The notes beneath the pieces were generated by a model, which saw only the letters and a list, made by a program, of their open reading frames with translations, had not been told where the DNA came from and made no database searches. From Hyphomicrobiales bacterium (lineage in GTDB: Bacteria; Pseudomonadota; Alphaproteobacteria; Rhizobiales; Beijerinckiaceae): a stretch of 64,000 nt of DNA. Of this stretch, positions 55,505 through 64,000 are shown piece by piece. Location: positions 1,726,001 to 1,790,000 of the forward strand of contig CAKNFJ010000001.1 of NCBI GenBank assembly GCA_930633495.1, given 5' to 3'. The position numbers were made by a program, and so were the translations under genes. Positions within the stretch are counted from its first letter, which is position 1, and each line of letters opens with the position of its first letter.

Positions 55505-56867
55505 CATGCTCTTTCGAGAATTCCGCAAAACTCAGGACGTTCCGGTGTCCGGCGTATTCGGTTTCCTTGGCTTTCAGCAGGCTTTCCGGAATGACGAGAT
55601 GCACGCCGATGGAGGCCATGTCCTCGATCGCGCTGCCGGCGATGTTCTCATCGACCGTTGTGAGGAAAAGACGGCGCCCGCTCATCTCACGCTCGACCTG
55701 CTTCCAGCGTTCGCGAAGCGTTGTCTTTGCGCTGAGGATCAGTCCCGTCCTTGCAGCTGGCGTGCCGCTGTCAACGAAGGCGAGCGATGGCAGGATAAAA
55801 TCGGGGCGCTTCTTTGATTCCAGAACGACCTGCTTCTGGAACGGAATCGAGCCACCAATCAGCATCGCCTCGATATGATGTTCGTAGGAATAGCCCGCGC
55901 GGGATTTGCGCTGCTGCGCCGCTGACAGCATCATCGCATCGATCGCAGGCAGCTCATCGATCAGCTGACGGATGATTTCCGAGGGCGTGTATTTGCGCGG
56001 GCTGTCACCAAGCACGAGGCGCACGAGCTCGACGGAGCGCTCGCGACGCTGATACTCGCGGAAAAGATCCCATTCGATAGACCGGCTGATCTCGCGCAGC
56101 GCGTCGCCTGGCGCGTCGAGCGCGAAGGGATCGATCTTCTCAAGGCCGTACTTCTTCAGGAAGGCAGCCTGGGCCAGTTTCGCAAGCTCGATCGTCGGCG
56201 GCATCGCGGCGTTGTCGGCGGCAAAGCGCGCGATCACGCCGTCCATCCAGGCGGCGATCACCTGTTCCGCGAAATCGAGAACCTTCTCGCGTTCCAGCGC
56301 ACGCAGCGCGACCGGCTCGAAGACGCCGACGATGAACTCGGCACTGATCCCGAATATCTCGGCGAGCAGTGTCGCCTCGTCACTGCCGGAGTCGATTGTC
56401 AGGCACTCATAATGTGTCTCGCCGCCCTGCGTGATGCGCCCCATTACGAGGAAAGAGGCAGGCAGCAGATCGGAGAAGAGGTCTTTCGGAAGACGCGTCA
56501 GATGCGTTTCCTGCCCCTTGCTGCGATAGTTCACGAGACGGGAGCGATTGACCTGATTGATCTGCGGCCAGCGCGTTTCAAGAAACCGCTCCCATATCTC
56601 GTCAGTCTTGCCGTCATTGCGCGCCATGAGCTCCAGAGGCGGAAAGAAGCCGCTGTCGCGCTGTTCGTGCGGAATGTAGACGCCGGCCTGGTTGTTCATC
56701 TTCTTGCCAGGGATCGGCCGGCCTTCGCCGTCCAGCTTCTGCCGTGCCCAGAGGCGATCATTGTTGGAGAGCTTCTTGAGCAGGATCTGGTCCGCGCGCT
56801 CGAACAGCCGCTTCAGGTAGTCGGCATCCGCGCTGGTCTCGACGAATGTAAAGGCGCCTTGCGTCAT
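55473..56867 (-). CDS. EcoRII-like type II restriction endonuclease
   Basis: A 464-residue protein. The C-terminal third holds the EcoRII-type PD-(D/E)xK core: E329/E333 (GYSYEHHIEAML), D356 in KKRPDFILPS and K381 in LILSAKTTLRERWKQV. That KTTLRERW block is characteristic of the EcoRII/PspGI group that cut CCWGG-like sites. The N-terminal part (1-200) would be the effector/recognition domain. It is translated with vsr (ATGA overlap at 56864-56867) and lies next to a dcm-type methylase, so cognate protection is by C5-cytosine methylation. Exact site not readable from sequence. Confidence 0.86.
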   Translation of the reverse strand: MTQGAFTFVETSADADYLKRLFERADQILLKKLSNNDRLWARQKLDGEGRPIPGKKMNNQAGVYIPHEQRDSGFFPPLELMARNDGKTDEIWERFLETRWPQINQVNRSRLVNYRSKGQETHLTRLPKDLFSDLLPASFLVMGRITQGGETHYECLTIDSGSDEATLLAEIFGISAEFIVGVFEPVALRALEREKVLDFAEQVIAAWMDGVIARFAADNAAMPPTIELAKLAQAAFLKKYGLEKIDPFALDAPGDALREISRSIEWDLFREYQRRERSVELVRLVLGDSPRKYTPSEIIRQLIDELPAIDAMMLSAAQQRKSRAGYSYEHHIEAMLIGGSIPFQKQVVLESKKRPDFILPSLAFVDSGTPAARTGLILSAKTTLRERWKQVEREMSGRRLFLTTVDENIAGSAIEDMASIGVHLVIPESLLKAKETEYAGHRNVLSFAEFSKEHVRPHLADWAR

Positions 56868-57322
56868 GACCGCGCGCCTCCGATTTCAAGGGAGGGCTCA
56901 CTGCCAGCGAGCCACGATGCGATGCGCTCGATCACCTCGCCGATGCCAAGGCGCGTGCGCCCCTTCAACGCACATTCCCATACAATCAGAAATCGCCAGC
57001 CGGCATCCTGCAGCTTCGCGTGTGCTGCGGCATCGCGTTCGACATTGCGCGCGATCTTTTCCGACCAGAACTCCTGCCGTGTGGATGGCATCCTGAACAG
57101 ATGGCAATCGTGCCTGTGCCAGAAGCATCCATTGACGAAGATCGCGGCGCGATAGCGGGGCAGAACCAGATCGGGCTTGCCCGGCAGGTCCTTCGCATGA
57201 AGCCGGAAGCGAAAGCCTTTCGCGTGAAGACCGCGACGCACGGCGAGTTCGGGCTTTGTGTCTTTTCCCCTGATACCGGACATCATCCGGCTGCGCGTGA
57301 TCTGGTCGACGACATCAGGCAA
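56864..57322 (-). CDS. vsr: Very short patch repair endonuclease Vsr
   Basis: About 152 residues. The Vsr core is complete: RSRMMSGIRGKDTKPELAVR, LPGKPDLVLPRYRAAIFVNG, CFWHRHDC and AGWRFLIVWECALKG, with catalytic Asp (GKPD) and zinc Cys/His residues. Vsr nicks at T:G mismatches left by deamination of 5-methylcytosine. The start is uncertain: TTG at 57322 gives the usual distance to RSRMM; ATG at 57286 would be shorter. It overlaps the dcm end and is followed by the REase, a common order in dcm-type systems. Confidence 0.87.
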   Translation of the reverse strand: MPDVVDQITRSRMMSGIRGKDTKPELAVRRGLHAKGFRFRLHAKDLPGKPDLVLPRYRAAIFVNGCFWHRHDCHLFRMPSTRQEFWSEKIARNVERDAAAHAKLQDAGWRFLIVWECALKGRTRLGIGEVIERIASWLAGSEPSLEIGGARS

Positions 57323-58559
57323 CGGCGCGGGCTTTCTTCCTTTTCGGCTCCGCGACTGTCTCTTCCGAAACGAGCCATGGCGCCATGTGGCGCGCAACGG
57401 CCTCGACCACCGGAACGACAACCGCATTGCCGAACTGTCGATAGGCCTGCGTGTCGGAGACACGGATCCTGAACTCGTTCTCGCCGGGCTTCTCGAAGCC
57501 CATCAGCCGCGCGCATTCGCGTGGCGTGAGACGGCGCGGGTTCTTGCGCTTCTGGCGCACCAGGATTTCGGAGCCGTCCTTGTGATAGCGCGCGGAGAGC
57601 GTGCGTGAGACATCGCCCGGCCCGACGAGCCCGAAGCCAAATCCGTTGCCTTTCAGGCGATGCTTCTCGGCGTAGTTCTGCAGATAGCCCCAGAGATGAT
57701 CCGAGAGCGTGTAGCGGCTCTGGACACGCCCGCGCGCGTCTATGAACTGCGGATCATATTCTTCCGACCCGTCTTCCGGATGGAGAACCTGGCTCATTGT
57801 CGGATTCTGGGCTTCCGGCGGCAGGACAAAATCATCGAAGCTGAATCCGTTCTCCTCGCGGAAGCCCACGATAAAGATGCGCTCGCGGTGCTGTGGCACC
57901 CATGAGCGGGAATCGATGATGCGCGTCTTTACGGTGTAGCCAAGATCCTCCTGCAGCGTCTTCATGATGATGTCGAACGTGCGGCCCTTGTCATGGCTCT
58001 TCAGATTCTTGACGTTCTCAAGCAGGAAAGCCTTCGGACGATGGTGCTTGATGATGCGTGCCACGTCGAAGAAGAGATTGCCCTGAACGTCGCACTGGAA
58101 GCCATGCGGCCTGTTGAGCGAGTTCTTCTTGGAGACACCGGCGAGCGAGAAGGGCTGACACGGAAAGCCGGCCAGCAGCACGTCATGTGCGGGGATGTCG
58201 GCGGCGTCGATCTTTGTGATGTCGCCCGCAAGCTCGTGATCGCAGACGTAGTTCGCGCGGTAGGTTTCCTGGCTGAAGCGATCCCATTCGGAGGTGAAGA
58301 CGCAGCGGCCGCCGATTGGCTCGAAGCCGCGGCGTAACCCGCCGATGCCGGCGAAGAGGTCGATAAAGGTGAAGCTGCCCGGCGCGGCTCTCGCAGCGCG
58401 CGTGTCAGCAAGCGATTGAAGGATCTCGATGACGGGCTTGCGCGGCGATGTATCGCCGTTCTCCCAGCGATAGACAGTCCGCTCGTCGAAGCCGACCCGT
58501 TCGGCGGTTTCCGGGATTGTCAGGCCTGCCTGCTGGCGTAGCTGGGAGAAGGGGCTCAT
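57315..58559 (-). CDS. dcm: Dcm-type DNA (cytosine-5) methyltransferase with N-terminal HTH
   Basis: A 414-residue methyltransferase. Residues 5-50 are an XRE-type HTH (LRQQAGLTIPETAERVGFDE, then YRWENGDTSPRKPV), as in methylases that regulate their own genes. The catalytic domain has FIDLFAGIGGLRRGFE (motif I), the nucleophile C134 in GFPCQPFSLAG, ENVKNLKSHDKG, and the target region before RRLTPRECARLMGF and QFGNAVVVPVVEAV. It protects host DNA from the linked REase. Start MSPFSQLRQQ at 58559; an upstream in-frame Met at 58616 is less likely. Confidence 0.93.
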   Translation of the reverse strand: MSPFSQLRQQAGLTIPETAERVGFDERTVYRWENGDTSPRKPVIEILQSLADTRAARAAPGSFTFIDLFAGIGGLRRGFEPIGGRCVFTSEWDRFSQETYRANYVCDHELAGDITKIDAADIPAHDVLLAGFPCQPFSLAGVSKKNSLNRPHGFQCDVQGNLFFDVARIIKHHRPKAFLLENVKNLKSHDKGRTFDIIMKTLQEDLGYTVKTRIIDSRSWVPQHRERIFIVGFREENGFSFDDFVLPPEAQNPTMSQVLHPEDGSEEYDPQFIDARGRVQSRYTLSDHLWGYLQNYAEKHRLKGNGFGFGLVGPGDVSRTLSARYHKDGSEILVRQKRKNPRRLTPRECARLMGFEKPGENEFRIRVSDTQAYRQFGNAVVVPVVEAVARHMAPWLVSEETVAEPKRKKARAVA

Positions 58560-58860
58560 ATCATCTTTCCGCGTCGAATCGCTGGGAACATTTATGACAT
58601 GCTGACATGAGAACATATAATGAACAAGAAAAATAAGCCAAAAGAATCCACATGAGTTTCAGCGTGTTGGCCAGATATGGGAAATCGACCCCGAGCTGTG
58701 CGATTCCCACCGGCGAACCGCACTGCCAGACCGCATGTCAGGATCACCGCTGCTCCTGAGGCGCCAGCGCCTCCGCATGGGGGATGCAACGGGGGAACGC
58801 AGGTCCCCCTTGCCGGCGGGTCATGACCCGCCGCTCTTCAGGTGCTGTTTACAGCACACA
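58560..58860. other. dcm upstream region, gene-free
   Basis: No gene is visible in these 301 bases. Close to the dcm start is a direct repeat TGACATG-C-TGACATG (58595-58609) in an AT-rich stretch (58590-58650), a good candidate for the dcm promoter and the site bound by its HTH. Further right are GC-rich palindromes, and GTGCTGT-TT-ACAGCAC (58842-58857), a perfect inverted repeat directly against the IS21 left end. The expected recombinase N-terminal coding sequence is not here. Confidence 0.55.
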
Positions 58861-58930
58861 TGTTGATTTCCGCCGAGAAGTGACCCGGGGTTTCCACTGA
58901 GAAGTGACCCGCCCAGATGGTGTTTGTGGT

Positions 58931-59725
58931 TCAGGTTGCGGTCAAGTTTTTGGCTTTCTCCCTGGCTGGCTTGTCGGGTTTCGCGGAGCTGTTCTTGAAG
59001 CGGAAGCTGTCGTTTCCGGTTTCGATGATGTGGCAGTGGTGCGTGAGCCGATCGAGCAAGGCGGTGGTCATCTTGGCATCGCCGAAGACGGTGGCCCATT
59101 CGGAGAAGCTGAGATTGGTGGTGATGACGACGCTGGTGCGCTCGTAGAGCTTGCTCAGCAAGTGGAAGAGCAAGGCACCACCCGACGCGCTGAAGGGCAG
59201 GTATCCGAGCTCATCGAGGATGACGAGATCGGCGTAAGCGAGCCCGGCGGCCATCTGTCCAGCCTTGCCCTGGGCCTTTTCCTGCTCGAGGGCATTGACG
59301 AGTTCGACCGTGGAGAAGAAGCGGACCCGCTTGTGATGGTGCTCGATGGCCTGGACGCCGAGAGCCGTGGCGACGTGGGTCTTGCCGGTGCCCGGCCCTC
59401 CCACCAGGACGACGTTGTCGGCGTCCTGGAGGAACTCGCAACAATGCAGTTGGCGAACGAGCGCCTCGTTGATCTCACTGCTGGCGAAGTCGAAGCCGTT
59501 GAGGTCGCGATAGGCCGGGAAGCGCGCGGCCTTGAGTTGGTAGGCCGTTGATCGGACCTCTCTTTCGGCCATCTCCGCCTTCAGGAGTTGCGAGAGGATC
59601 GGCACGGCGGCCTCGAAGGCCGGCGATCCCTGCTCCGTCAGTTCGCCGACGGCCTGGGCCATGCCGTGCATCTTGAGGCTACGCAGCATGATGGCGATGG
59701 CGCCGCTCGCAGGGTTATGACGCAT
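58931..59725 (-). CDS. istB: IS21-family helper ATPase IstB (copy 2)
   Basis: About 264 residues from ATG 59725 ([14 protein letters not shown]). Walker [16 protein letters not shown] and Walker [14 protein letters not shown] identify an IstB AAA+ ATPase. It overlaps the istA end by 11 bases. It is not closely similar to copy 1, so the two IS21 elements are different types. An upstream Met at 59770 lies inside istA. Confidence 0.93.
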   Translation of the reverse strand: MRHNPASGAIAIMLRSLKMHGMAQAVGELTEQGSPAFEAAVPILSQLLKAEMAEREVRSTAYQLKAARFPAYRDLNGFDFASSEINEALVRQLHCCEFLQDADNVVLVGGPGTGKTHVATALGVQAIEHHHKRVRFFSTVELVNALEQEKAQGKAGQMAAGLAYADLVILDELGYLPFSASGGALLFHLLSKLYERTSVVITTNLSFSEWATVFGDAKMTTALLDRLTHHCHIIETGNDSFRFKNSSAKPDKPAREKAKNLTAT

Positions 59726-61244
59726 GGCGCACGTCCTCGGCTTGGCGCAGGGCGTCATAGCGTTCGACATTGGCGCGCGGCTCGGTGGTCAACGCAAGGA
59801 CCGAAGGGGTGTCGACCGTCGGCGTGGTCAACGGCGTGCCGTCGACCAGCCGGTGAAGGAGGTTGATGATGTGGGTCTTGGTCGGCACGCCGGCCTTCAG
59901 GGCCAGTTCGACCGCCGTCAGCACGATGTGTTCGTCATGCTGCAGGACCAGAGCCAGGATCTCGACCACCTCCCGCTCGCCACCCGGGCTCTTGAGCAGA
60001 TGCTGCTGCAGGGATCGGAAGGCTGGCGGCATCTCGGCAAAGGGAGCACCGTTACGCAGAGCCCCGGGTTTGCGCTGGAGGACCGCCAGATAATGTCGCC
60101 AGTCGTAGACTGTCCGGCTGAGACGATCATGCGAGCGGGTGAAGACCCGGCGATGTTCGCAGATCACCTGTCCCTCAGCGACAATGAGGATGCGATCGGG
60201 ATAGACGCGCAAGCTGACCGGGCGGTTCGCGAAGGACGCCGGCACGCTGTAACGATTGCGTTCCAGATGGACCAGGCAGGTTGGGGAGACGCGCTTGGCG
60301 TACTCGACGAAGCCATCGAAGGGGCGCGGCATCGCCATCAGGTGCCGGATCTCTTCAGTCCAGACATCGGCAACCGTTCCAGGTTGGGTGCCGTGCGCGG
60401 TCTGCGACCATAACTCCCGACACCGGGTCTCCAGCCAGTCGTTCAGTGCCTCCAGCGACGGGAAGTTCGGCAGAGGCTGCCAGAGTCGATGCCTGGCATC
60501 CTGGACGTTCTTCTCGATCTGCCCCTTCTCCCAGCCTGATGCCGGATTGCAGAACTCGGCTTCGAACAGGAAGTGGCTGACCATGGCCGAGAAGCGGATA
60601 TTGACCTGGCGGTCCTTGCCGCGGCCGACCTTGTCTACGGCCGTTTTCATATTGTCGTAAATGCCCCGCCGCGGCACGCCGCCCAGCGCCCGGAAGGCGT
60701 GGTTATGGGCGTCGAACAGCATCTCATGGGTCTGCAGCGGGTAGGCTCGCAGTGTGAAGGCGCGGCTGTAGGACAGCTTCACATGCGCCACCTGCAGCTT
60801 GGTGCGCTCGCCAGCGATGATCGCCCAGTCCTCCGACCAGTCGAACTGGAACGCTTCACCCGGCACAAAGGCCAGGGGGACGAAGGTGCCACGGCCGCTG
60901 GTCTGCTGCTCGCGCAGGCGGGCTGCCTTCCAGTCCCGGGCAAAGGCCGCGACCCGATTGTAGGAGCCCTCATAACCGAGCAAAATCAGATCGGCATGCA
61001 ACTGGCGGACCGTGCGCTTGTGCTTGCGCGACTTGCCGCCTTCGATCCGAAGCATCGCCGAGAGCTTGTCGGCATAGGGATCGAGTTTGCTCGGCCGGTC
61101 GGGAACATGAAACCGGGGCTCGACGCTATCCGCACGCAGATACTTGCGAACCGTATTCCGCGAGAGCCCCGTGCGCCGGGAAATCTCCCGGATCGAAAGA
61201 TGATTCCGCCCATGCCAGCGGCGGATGACACTCAATAACTCCAT
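59715..61244 (-). CDS. istA: IS21-family transposase IstA (copy 2)
   Basis: About 509 residues from ATG 61244 ([25 protein letters not shown] upstream); the frame allows a start at 61304. It has an N-terminal HTH ([20 protein letters not shown]) and the DDE catalytic domain ([22 protein letters not shown], and the Glu in the [17 protein letters not shown] region). No frameshift or stop is visible, so the element may be active. Confidence 0.93.
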   Translation of the reverse strand: MELLSVIRRWHGRNHLSIREISRRTGLSRNTVRKYLRADSVEPRFHVPDRPSKLDPYADKLSAMLRIEGGKSRKHKRTVRQLHADLILLGYEGSYNRVAAFARDWKAARLREQQTSGRGTFVPLAFVPGEAFQFDWSEDWAIIAGERTKLQVAHVKLSYSRAFTLRAYPLQTHEMLFDAHNHAFRALGGVPRRGIYDNMKTAVDKVGRGKDRQVNIRFSAMVSHFLFEAEFCNPASGWEKGQIEKNVQDARHRLWQPLPNFPSLEALNDWLETRCRELWSQTAHGTQPGTVADVWTEEIRHLMAMPRPFDGFVEYAKRVSPTCLVHLERNRYSVPASFANRPVSLRVYPDRILIVAEGQVICEHRRVFTRSHDRLSRTVYDWRHYLAVLQRKPGALRNGAPFAEMPPAFRSLQQHLLKSPGGEREVVEILALVLQHDEHIVLTAVELALKAGVPTKTHIINLLHRLVDGTPLTTPTVDTPSVLALTTEPRANVERYDALRQAEDVRHAS

Positions 61245-61357
61245 GTCGATCACTCCGAGGTCCCCCGCATAGCCCGCGTGAGACGTGGTCAAAACATGGG
61301 TCAATTCTCGATGGAAAAATCCCCGCCTAACGGGTCAATTCTCGACGGAAATCAACA

Positions 61358-62060
61358 GGGTATCCTCAATAACGAGCTCTACATTGGCAAGCTGGTCTGG
61401 AACCGGCTCACCTACATGAAGGATCCGAACACGGGCAAACGCGTCTCTCGTCCCAATCCTGAAAGCGAGATCGTGCGCAACGACGTGCCCGAGCTCCGGA
61501 TCATCGAGCAGGATATCTGGGACCGCGTGAAGTCGATGCAGGGAGAGTACAACAAGCGCGGCATGCCGCTATGGGCCAGGAACCGGCCAAAAAGTCTCTT
61601 CAGCGGATTGGCCAGCTGCGGCTGCTGCGGCGGCGGTTTCACCACGATGACGGGCGATCGGCTCGGCTGCGCGGCGGCTCGGAACAAAGGTACTTGCGGG
61701 AACAGGTTGACGATGAAGCGCGAGGCGCTCGAAGCGTCGGTGCTCACCGCGCTGCGCGATCACCTGATGGATGACGAGCTCTGCGAGGAATTCTGCAAGG
61801 CCTACACGGCGCGGATCAATGAGCTTCGCATCCAGCACAATGCGTCCATCCATGGGTATCGGGCGGAGATGGCGAAACTGGAGCGCGAACGCCAGCAGAT
61901 CATAAAATCGATCGCAGATGGCGTGCCAGGTTCACTGCTCAAGGATCGTGCGATCGTCGTGCAGAACCGGCGCGAGGAACTGGAGGCGCTTCTGGAATCG
62001 ACGAAGGAGGCGCCGGTCCTGTTCCATCCGAACATGTCGAGCCGGTACCACAAGGAAATT
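61358..62060 (+). pseudogene. Large serine recombinase, middle part (zinc ribbon and coiled coil)
   Basis: From the IS21 edge the frame reads GILNNELYIGKLVWNRLTYM (recombinase domain end), the zinc ribbon (SGLASCGCCGGGFTTM, then CAAARNKGTCGNRLTM) and the coiled coil (EMAKLERERQQIIKSIADG, up to SRYHKEI). The N-terminal catalytic serine domain is missing, removed by the IS21 insertion. At 62060 an IS5 element splits codons; the frame resumes at 63351. This was the integrase of the island. Confidence 0.88.
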
Positions 62061-63350
62061 GGAGGGTTCGAAGAACTGCTCCCTGCTGTCGGCCCTGCCG
62101 GTTTTCAGGGCTTCTTGGGCGGCTTGAGTGGCGGGACATCCGACCTGCTCGCCCTGTATGGGCGCTGACGGCGGGAACATTACCTCCCTGACGAGCGCTA
62201 TGCCGGCGCGGCCTGCGTGAGCCAGGCGAGGCGGCGGATGTTGTAGACGAGATTGGCCATGCCGATTTTCGTCTTCGCCCTGGCGATGCCGATCGTGCGC
62301 ACGAACAGGCCCATCCTGACCTTCTGCTCAGCGAAGACATGCTCCACGCGGGAGCGGATTTTCGACTTCGCGTTGTTGGCCCGGCGCGTCGCCGCCGGCA
62401 TCGACCGGCCCTTGGGCTTCTTGCGGTGAACCCGGCTGACGAAGCCGTGCTTGTCGAGGAAGGCCTCGTTGGCGGCCGAACGATAGGCCGTATCGGCCCA
62501 GACCGTGCGGGCCGTGTTGCCGGGGTCGAGCAGCCCCTCGCGCAGCCGGGCCCCCTCATAGGCCGCGGCATCCGTCACGAGCCAGCGCCGGATCAGCCCG
62601 TGCTCACGGTCGATCGCGACATGGTTCTGATAGCCGAAGGCCGGGATCGCGATGTCGACCGGCGGTAGCGTGCCATCCGCCTGCGGCTTGGCCTTGGTGA
62701 ATTTGACCGTCCAGCGCGCGTCACGATCCTTGTGCCGCAGTTTAGCCGGCCGCCCCTTCCAGGCCGAAGGGATGCGCCCGGCCTTGATCTCCTGCTTCTC
62801 CTCCTGCGTATTGCGCTGGCGAGGAGCCGCGACCAGGCTGGAATCGACGATCTGCCCGGCCATCGCGATGTAGCCCGCCTCGCGCAGCATCGCCTCGAAG
62901 CGCGCGAAGAGCGGTTCGATCGCGCCGGCTTTCGTCAACCGTTCCCGGAACAGCCAGATCGTCCTGGCGTCAGGCACGCGATCCGAAAGTCCCAGGCCGA
63001 GGAAGCGCATGAAGGAGAGCCGGTCGCTGATCAGGAACTCCGCCCGTTCATCCGATAGGCCGTTGGCCGCCTGGATCACCAGGATCTTCAACATCAGAAC
63101 TGGATCGTAGGGTGGCCGACCGCCACTGGGCACCGGTCGAATAGGCCAGGGCCCGCTCCAGATCCGGGCGGAACGCCTCGAAATCCACGGCGCGGGCATA
63201 CGCCTCCAGTTGATCGCCGAGTTCGCTCAGACGCTTCAACCGCTCGTCGATATCGAAGAAACCCGGCATCCCAGCCATAGACCCATCCCTCGCACCAACG
63301 CCTCAGATCACCACGAAATGGTCAAAAGCGCGAGGTTCTTCGAACCCTCC
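62061..63350. mobile_element. IS5-family element inserted in the recombinase gene
   Basis: A 1290-bp element with perfect 16-bp terminal inverted repeats GGAGGGTTCGAAGAAC (62061-62076) and their inverse (63335-63350), flanked by the 4-bp duplication AATT (62057-62060 and 63351-63354). Removing the element and one AATT restores the recombinase frame (HKEI-RNLIASLNDPAAKAEAG). Confidence 0.93.
62198..63278 (-). pseudogene. IS5-family transposase with an internal frameshift
   Basis: The N-terminus (MAGMPGFFDIDERLKRLSEL, from 63278) and the main part (GGRPPYDPVLMLKILVIQAA, VDSSLVAAPRQRNTQ, AYRSAANEAFLDKHG, VEHVFAEQKVRMGL) are in different frames joined near 63120. The main part holds the DDE elements of IS5 transposases. 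The frameshift could be a mutation, or a programmed shift as used by some IS elements; a clear slippery run is not evident at the join, so I call it broken. Confidence 0.82.
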
Positions 63351-63637
63351 AATTCGCAACCTGATCGCCTCGCTGAATGATCCGGCTGCGAAAGCAGAAG
63401 CAGGTCTGATCCTGAGGTCGCTGATCGATCGGATCATCCTGACGCCACAGGAGGGCGGACAAGGCCTCAATGTGGATCTGGTCGGCGACCTTGCGGGAAT
63501 TCTCGCAATCGCGACCAATCGCGGCAGCGCCACTGTGAGCAGTGAGCTGTCAAAATTGAAACCAGTGAATGAAATGGACGATGAGTTGGAAGCCGCAGAA
63601 AACGGCCAGTCTGGGATTACCGGATCAATCCTAGCGA

Positions 63638-63647
63638 TGGTTGCGGG
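63638..63647. repeat. Partial internal copy of the att core
   Basis: TGGTTGCGGG preceded by GCGA, 84 bases from the identical GCGA-TGGTTGCGGG at the tRNA 3' end (63718-63731). It may be a leftover of an earlier recombination or a secondary crossover site. Confidence 0.5.
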
Positions 63648-63673
63648 AAACCGCACTGGCCGCCAAAGCAAAA

Positions 63674-63712
63674 CAGCCCAGGAAGGCCCGGTTTTCCGGG
63701 ATTCCTGGGCTG
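63674..63712 (-). terminator. Strong hairpin downstream of tRNA-fMet (rRNA operon terminator)
   Basis: CAGCCCAGGAA (63674-63684) pairs with TTCCTGGGCTG (63702-63712), with CCGG/CCGG inside the loop. On the minus strand it is followed by TTTTGCTTT, so it should stop transcription ten bases after the tRNA 3' end. It lies within the recombinase C-terminal coding sequence, like the hairpin at 48533-48564. Confidence 0.8.
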
Positions 63713-63721
63713 CTTCAGCGA

Positions 63722-63798
<77 letters not shown>

Positions 63799-63868
63799 TC
63801 AACGATTTGGCCTTTGGCGTCCTGGGTTGGCGGTTAGGCCTTTCCTGGACGGTTTGGGCTTTAAACGG

Positions 63869-63903
63869 CAACGCGGCGGCGACCTTGGTCGACCGCCGCG
63901 TTG
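63869..63903. other. Hairpin between 5S rRNA and tRNA-fMet
   Basis: CAACGCGGCGG (63869-63879) pairs perfectly with CCGCCGCGTTG (63893-63903), loop 13 bases. In the 142-base spacer between 5S and tRNA it could be a processing signal for the rRNA transcript. No other feature is seen in this spacer. Confidence 0.6.
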
Positions 63904-63940
63904 AAGCGTTTTGTCTTTGTGATGAGGGATATCCTTGACA

Positions 63941-64000
63941 GGCCCGGCAACGACCTACTCTCCCGGGTCTTGAGACACAGTACCATCAGCGCTGAGGAGT
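63941..64000 (-). rRNA. rrf: 5S ribosomal RNA, 3' end (partial)
   Basis: The reverse complement ends in GGGAGAGTAGGTCGTTGCCG, the conserved 3' end of alphaproteobacterial 5S rRNA, and contains TACTGTGTCTCAAGACCCG just before it. The gene runs off the right edge of the window, so the rest of the rRNA operon lies beyond position 64000. Confidence 0.93.

Larger units (their letters stand above)
58861..61357. mobile_element. IS21-family element (copy 2), intact
   Basis: A 2497-bp element bounded by TGTTGATTTCCG at 58861 and its inverse CGGAAATCAACA ending at 61357, each followed inward by repeated CGAGAA(G/T)TGACCCG boxes, the multiple terminal repeats of IS21. It carries istA and istB on the minus strand. 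The flanking bases (CACACA on the left, GGGTAT on the right) are not a duplication, so the insertion was accompanied or followed by a deletion. Confidence 0.9.

Noticed and set aside
58595..58857. Remains of the recombinase N-terminal domain between dcm and IS21
   Set aside because: All plus-strand frames were read; none shows the catalytic Ser or resolvase motifs.
63048..63278. Independent small gene at the right end of the IS5 element
   Set aside because: It is the N-terminal part of the IS5 transposase in a shifted frame.

Overview
The window looks like the chromosome of a high-GC alphaproteobacterium of the order Hyphomicrobiales (Rhizobiales), possibly close to Bosea; that genus is a guess from gene content and composition. 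Supporting signs are a complete ccoNOQP-ccoGHIS (fix-type) cytochrome cbb3 cluster with an FnrN/FixK-type regulator and TTGAT-N4-ATCAA boxes, many catabolic ABC and tripartite tricarboxylate transporters, and Rhizobiales-style intergenic palindromes. The window ends on the minus strand in a 5S rRNA gene followed by an initiator tRNA, the tail of an rRNA operon.

Core part (1-45300). 1-1903: end of a sugar/glycerol-phosphate type ABC permease, an endonuclease/exonuclease/phosphatase family hydrolase and an inositol-monophosphatase family enzyme. 2070-4628: an FtsK-type translocase without membrane segments. 4731-13422: the cbb3 oxidase cluster plus its regulator. 14090-23672: a catabolic cluster (thiolase, RraA-like, DapA-like, TctABC, PdxA-like, SAF-domain dehydrogenase, GntR regulator). 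24105-31283: dipeptide ABC transporter dppABCDF with peptidase T. 31398-35779: DUF900-type lipoprotein hydrolase, LuxR regulator beside an IS3 remnant, and a TPP-dependent 2-keto acid decarboxylase. 35888-45299: a second catabolic cluster (AtuA-DUF4387 fusion, Fe/polyamine-type ABC transporter, CitE-like lyase, LysR, CaiB-type CoA-transferase).

Accessory part (45480-63734). A zone of IS630 and IS21 debris is followed by the C-terminal end of a serine recombinase (48320-48587). A second island starts there. It carries a MobC/MobA mobilisation pair, an uncharacterised five-gene operon built around a GHKL ATPase, a divergent HNH endonuclease, an EcoRII-like restriction endonuclease, a Vsr nuclease and a Dcm-type cytosine methyltransferase with its own HTH. 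At the right end lie the remains of the island's large serine recombinase, broken by an IS21 element and an IS5 element and running into the tRNA-fMet gene. The 13-bp tRNA 3' end (63722-63734) recurs at 48573-48585, so the region is best read as tandem islands stacked at tRNA-fMet.

The part most worth following up is the defence cargo at 50485-58559: GHKL ATPase plus four unknown proteins next to HNH, REase, Vsr and Dcm. It resembles the published class of restriction-associated MORC-like (paraMORC) ATPases, but the accessory proteins are not recognised. A second notable point is that both recombinase 3' ends contain a strong hairpin placed to terminate rRNA-operon transcription just after the tRNA.
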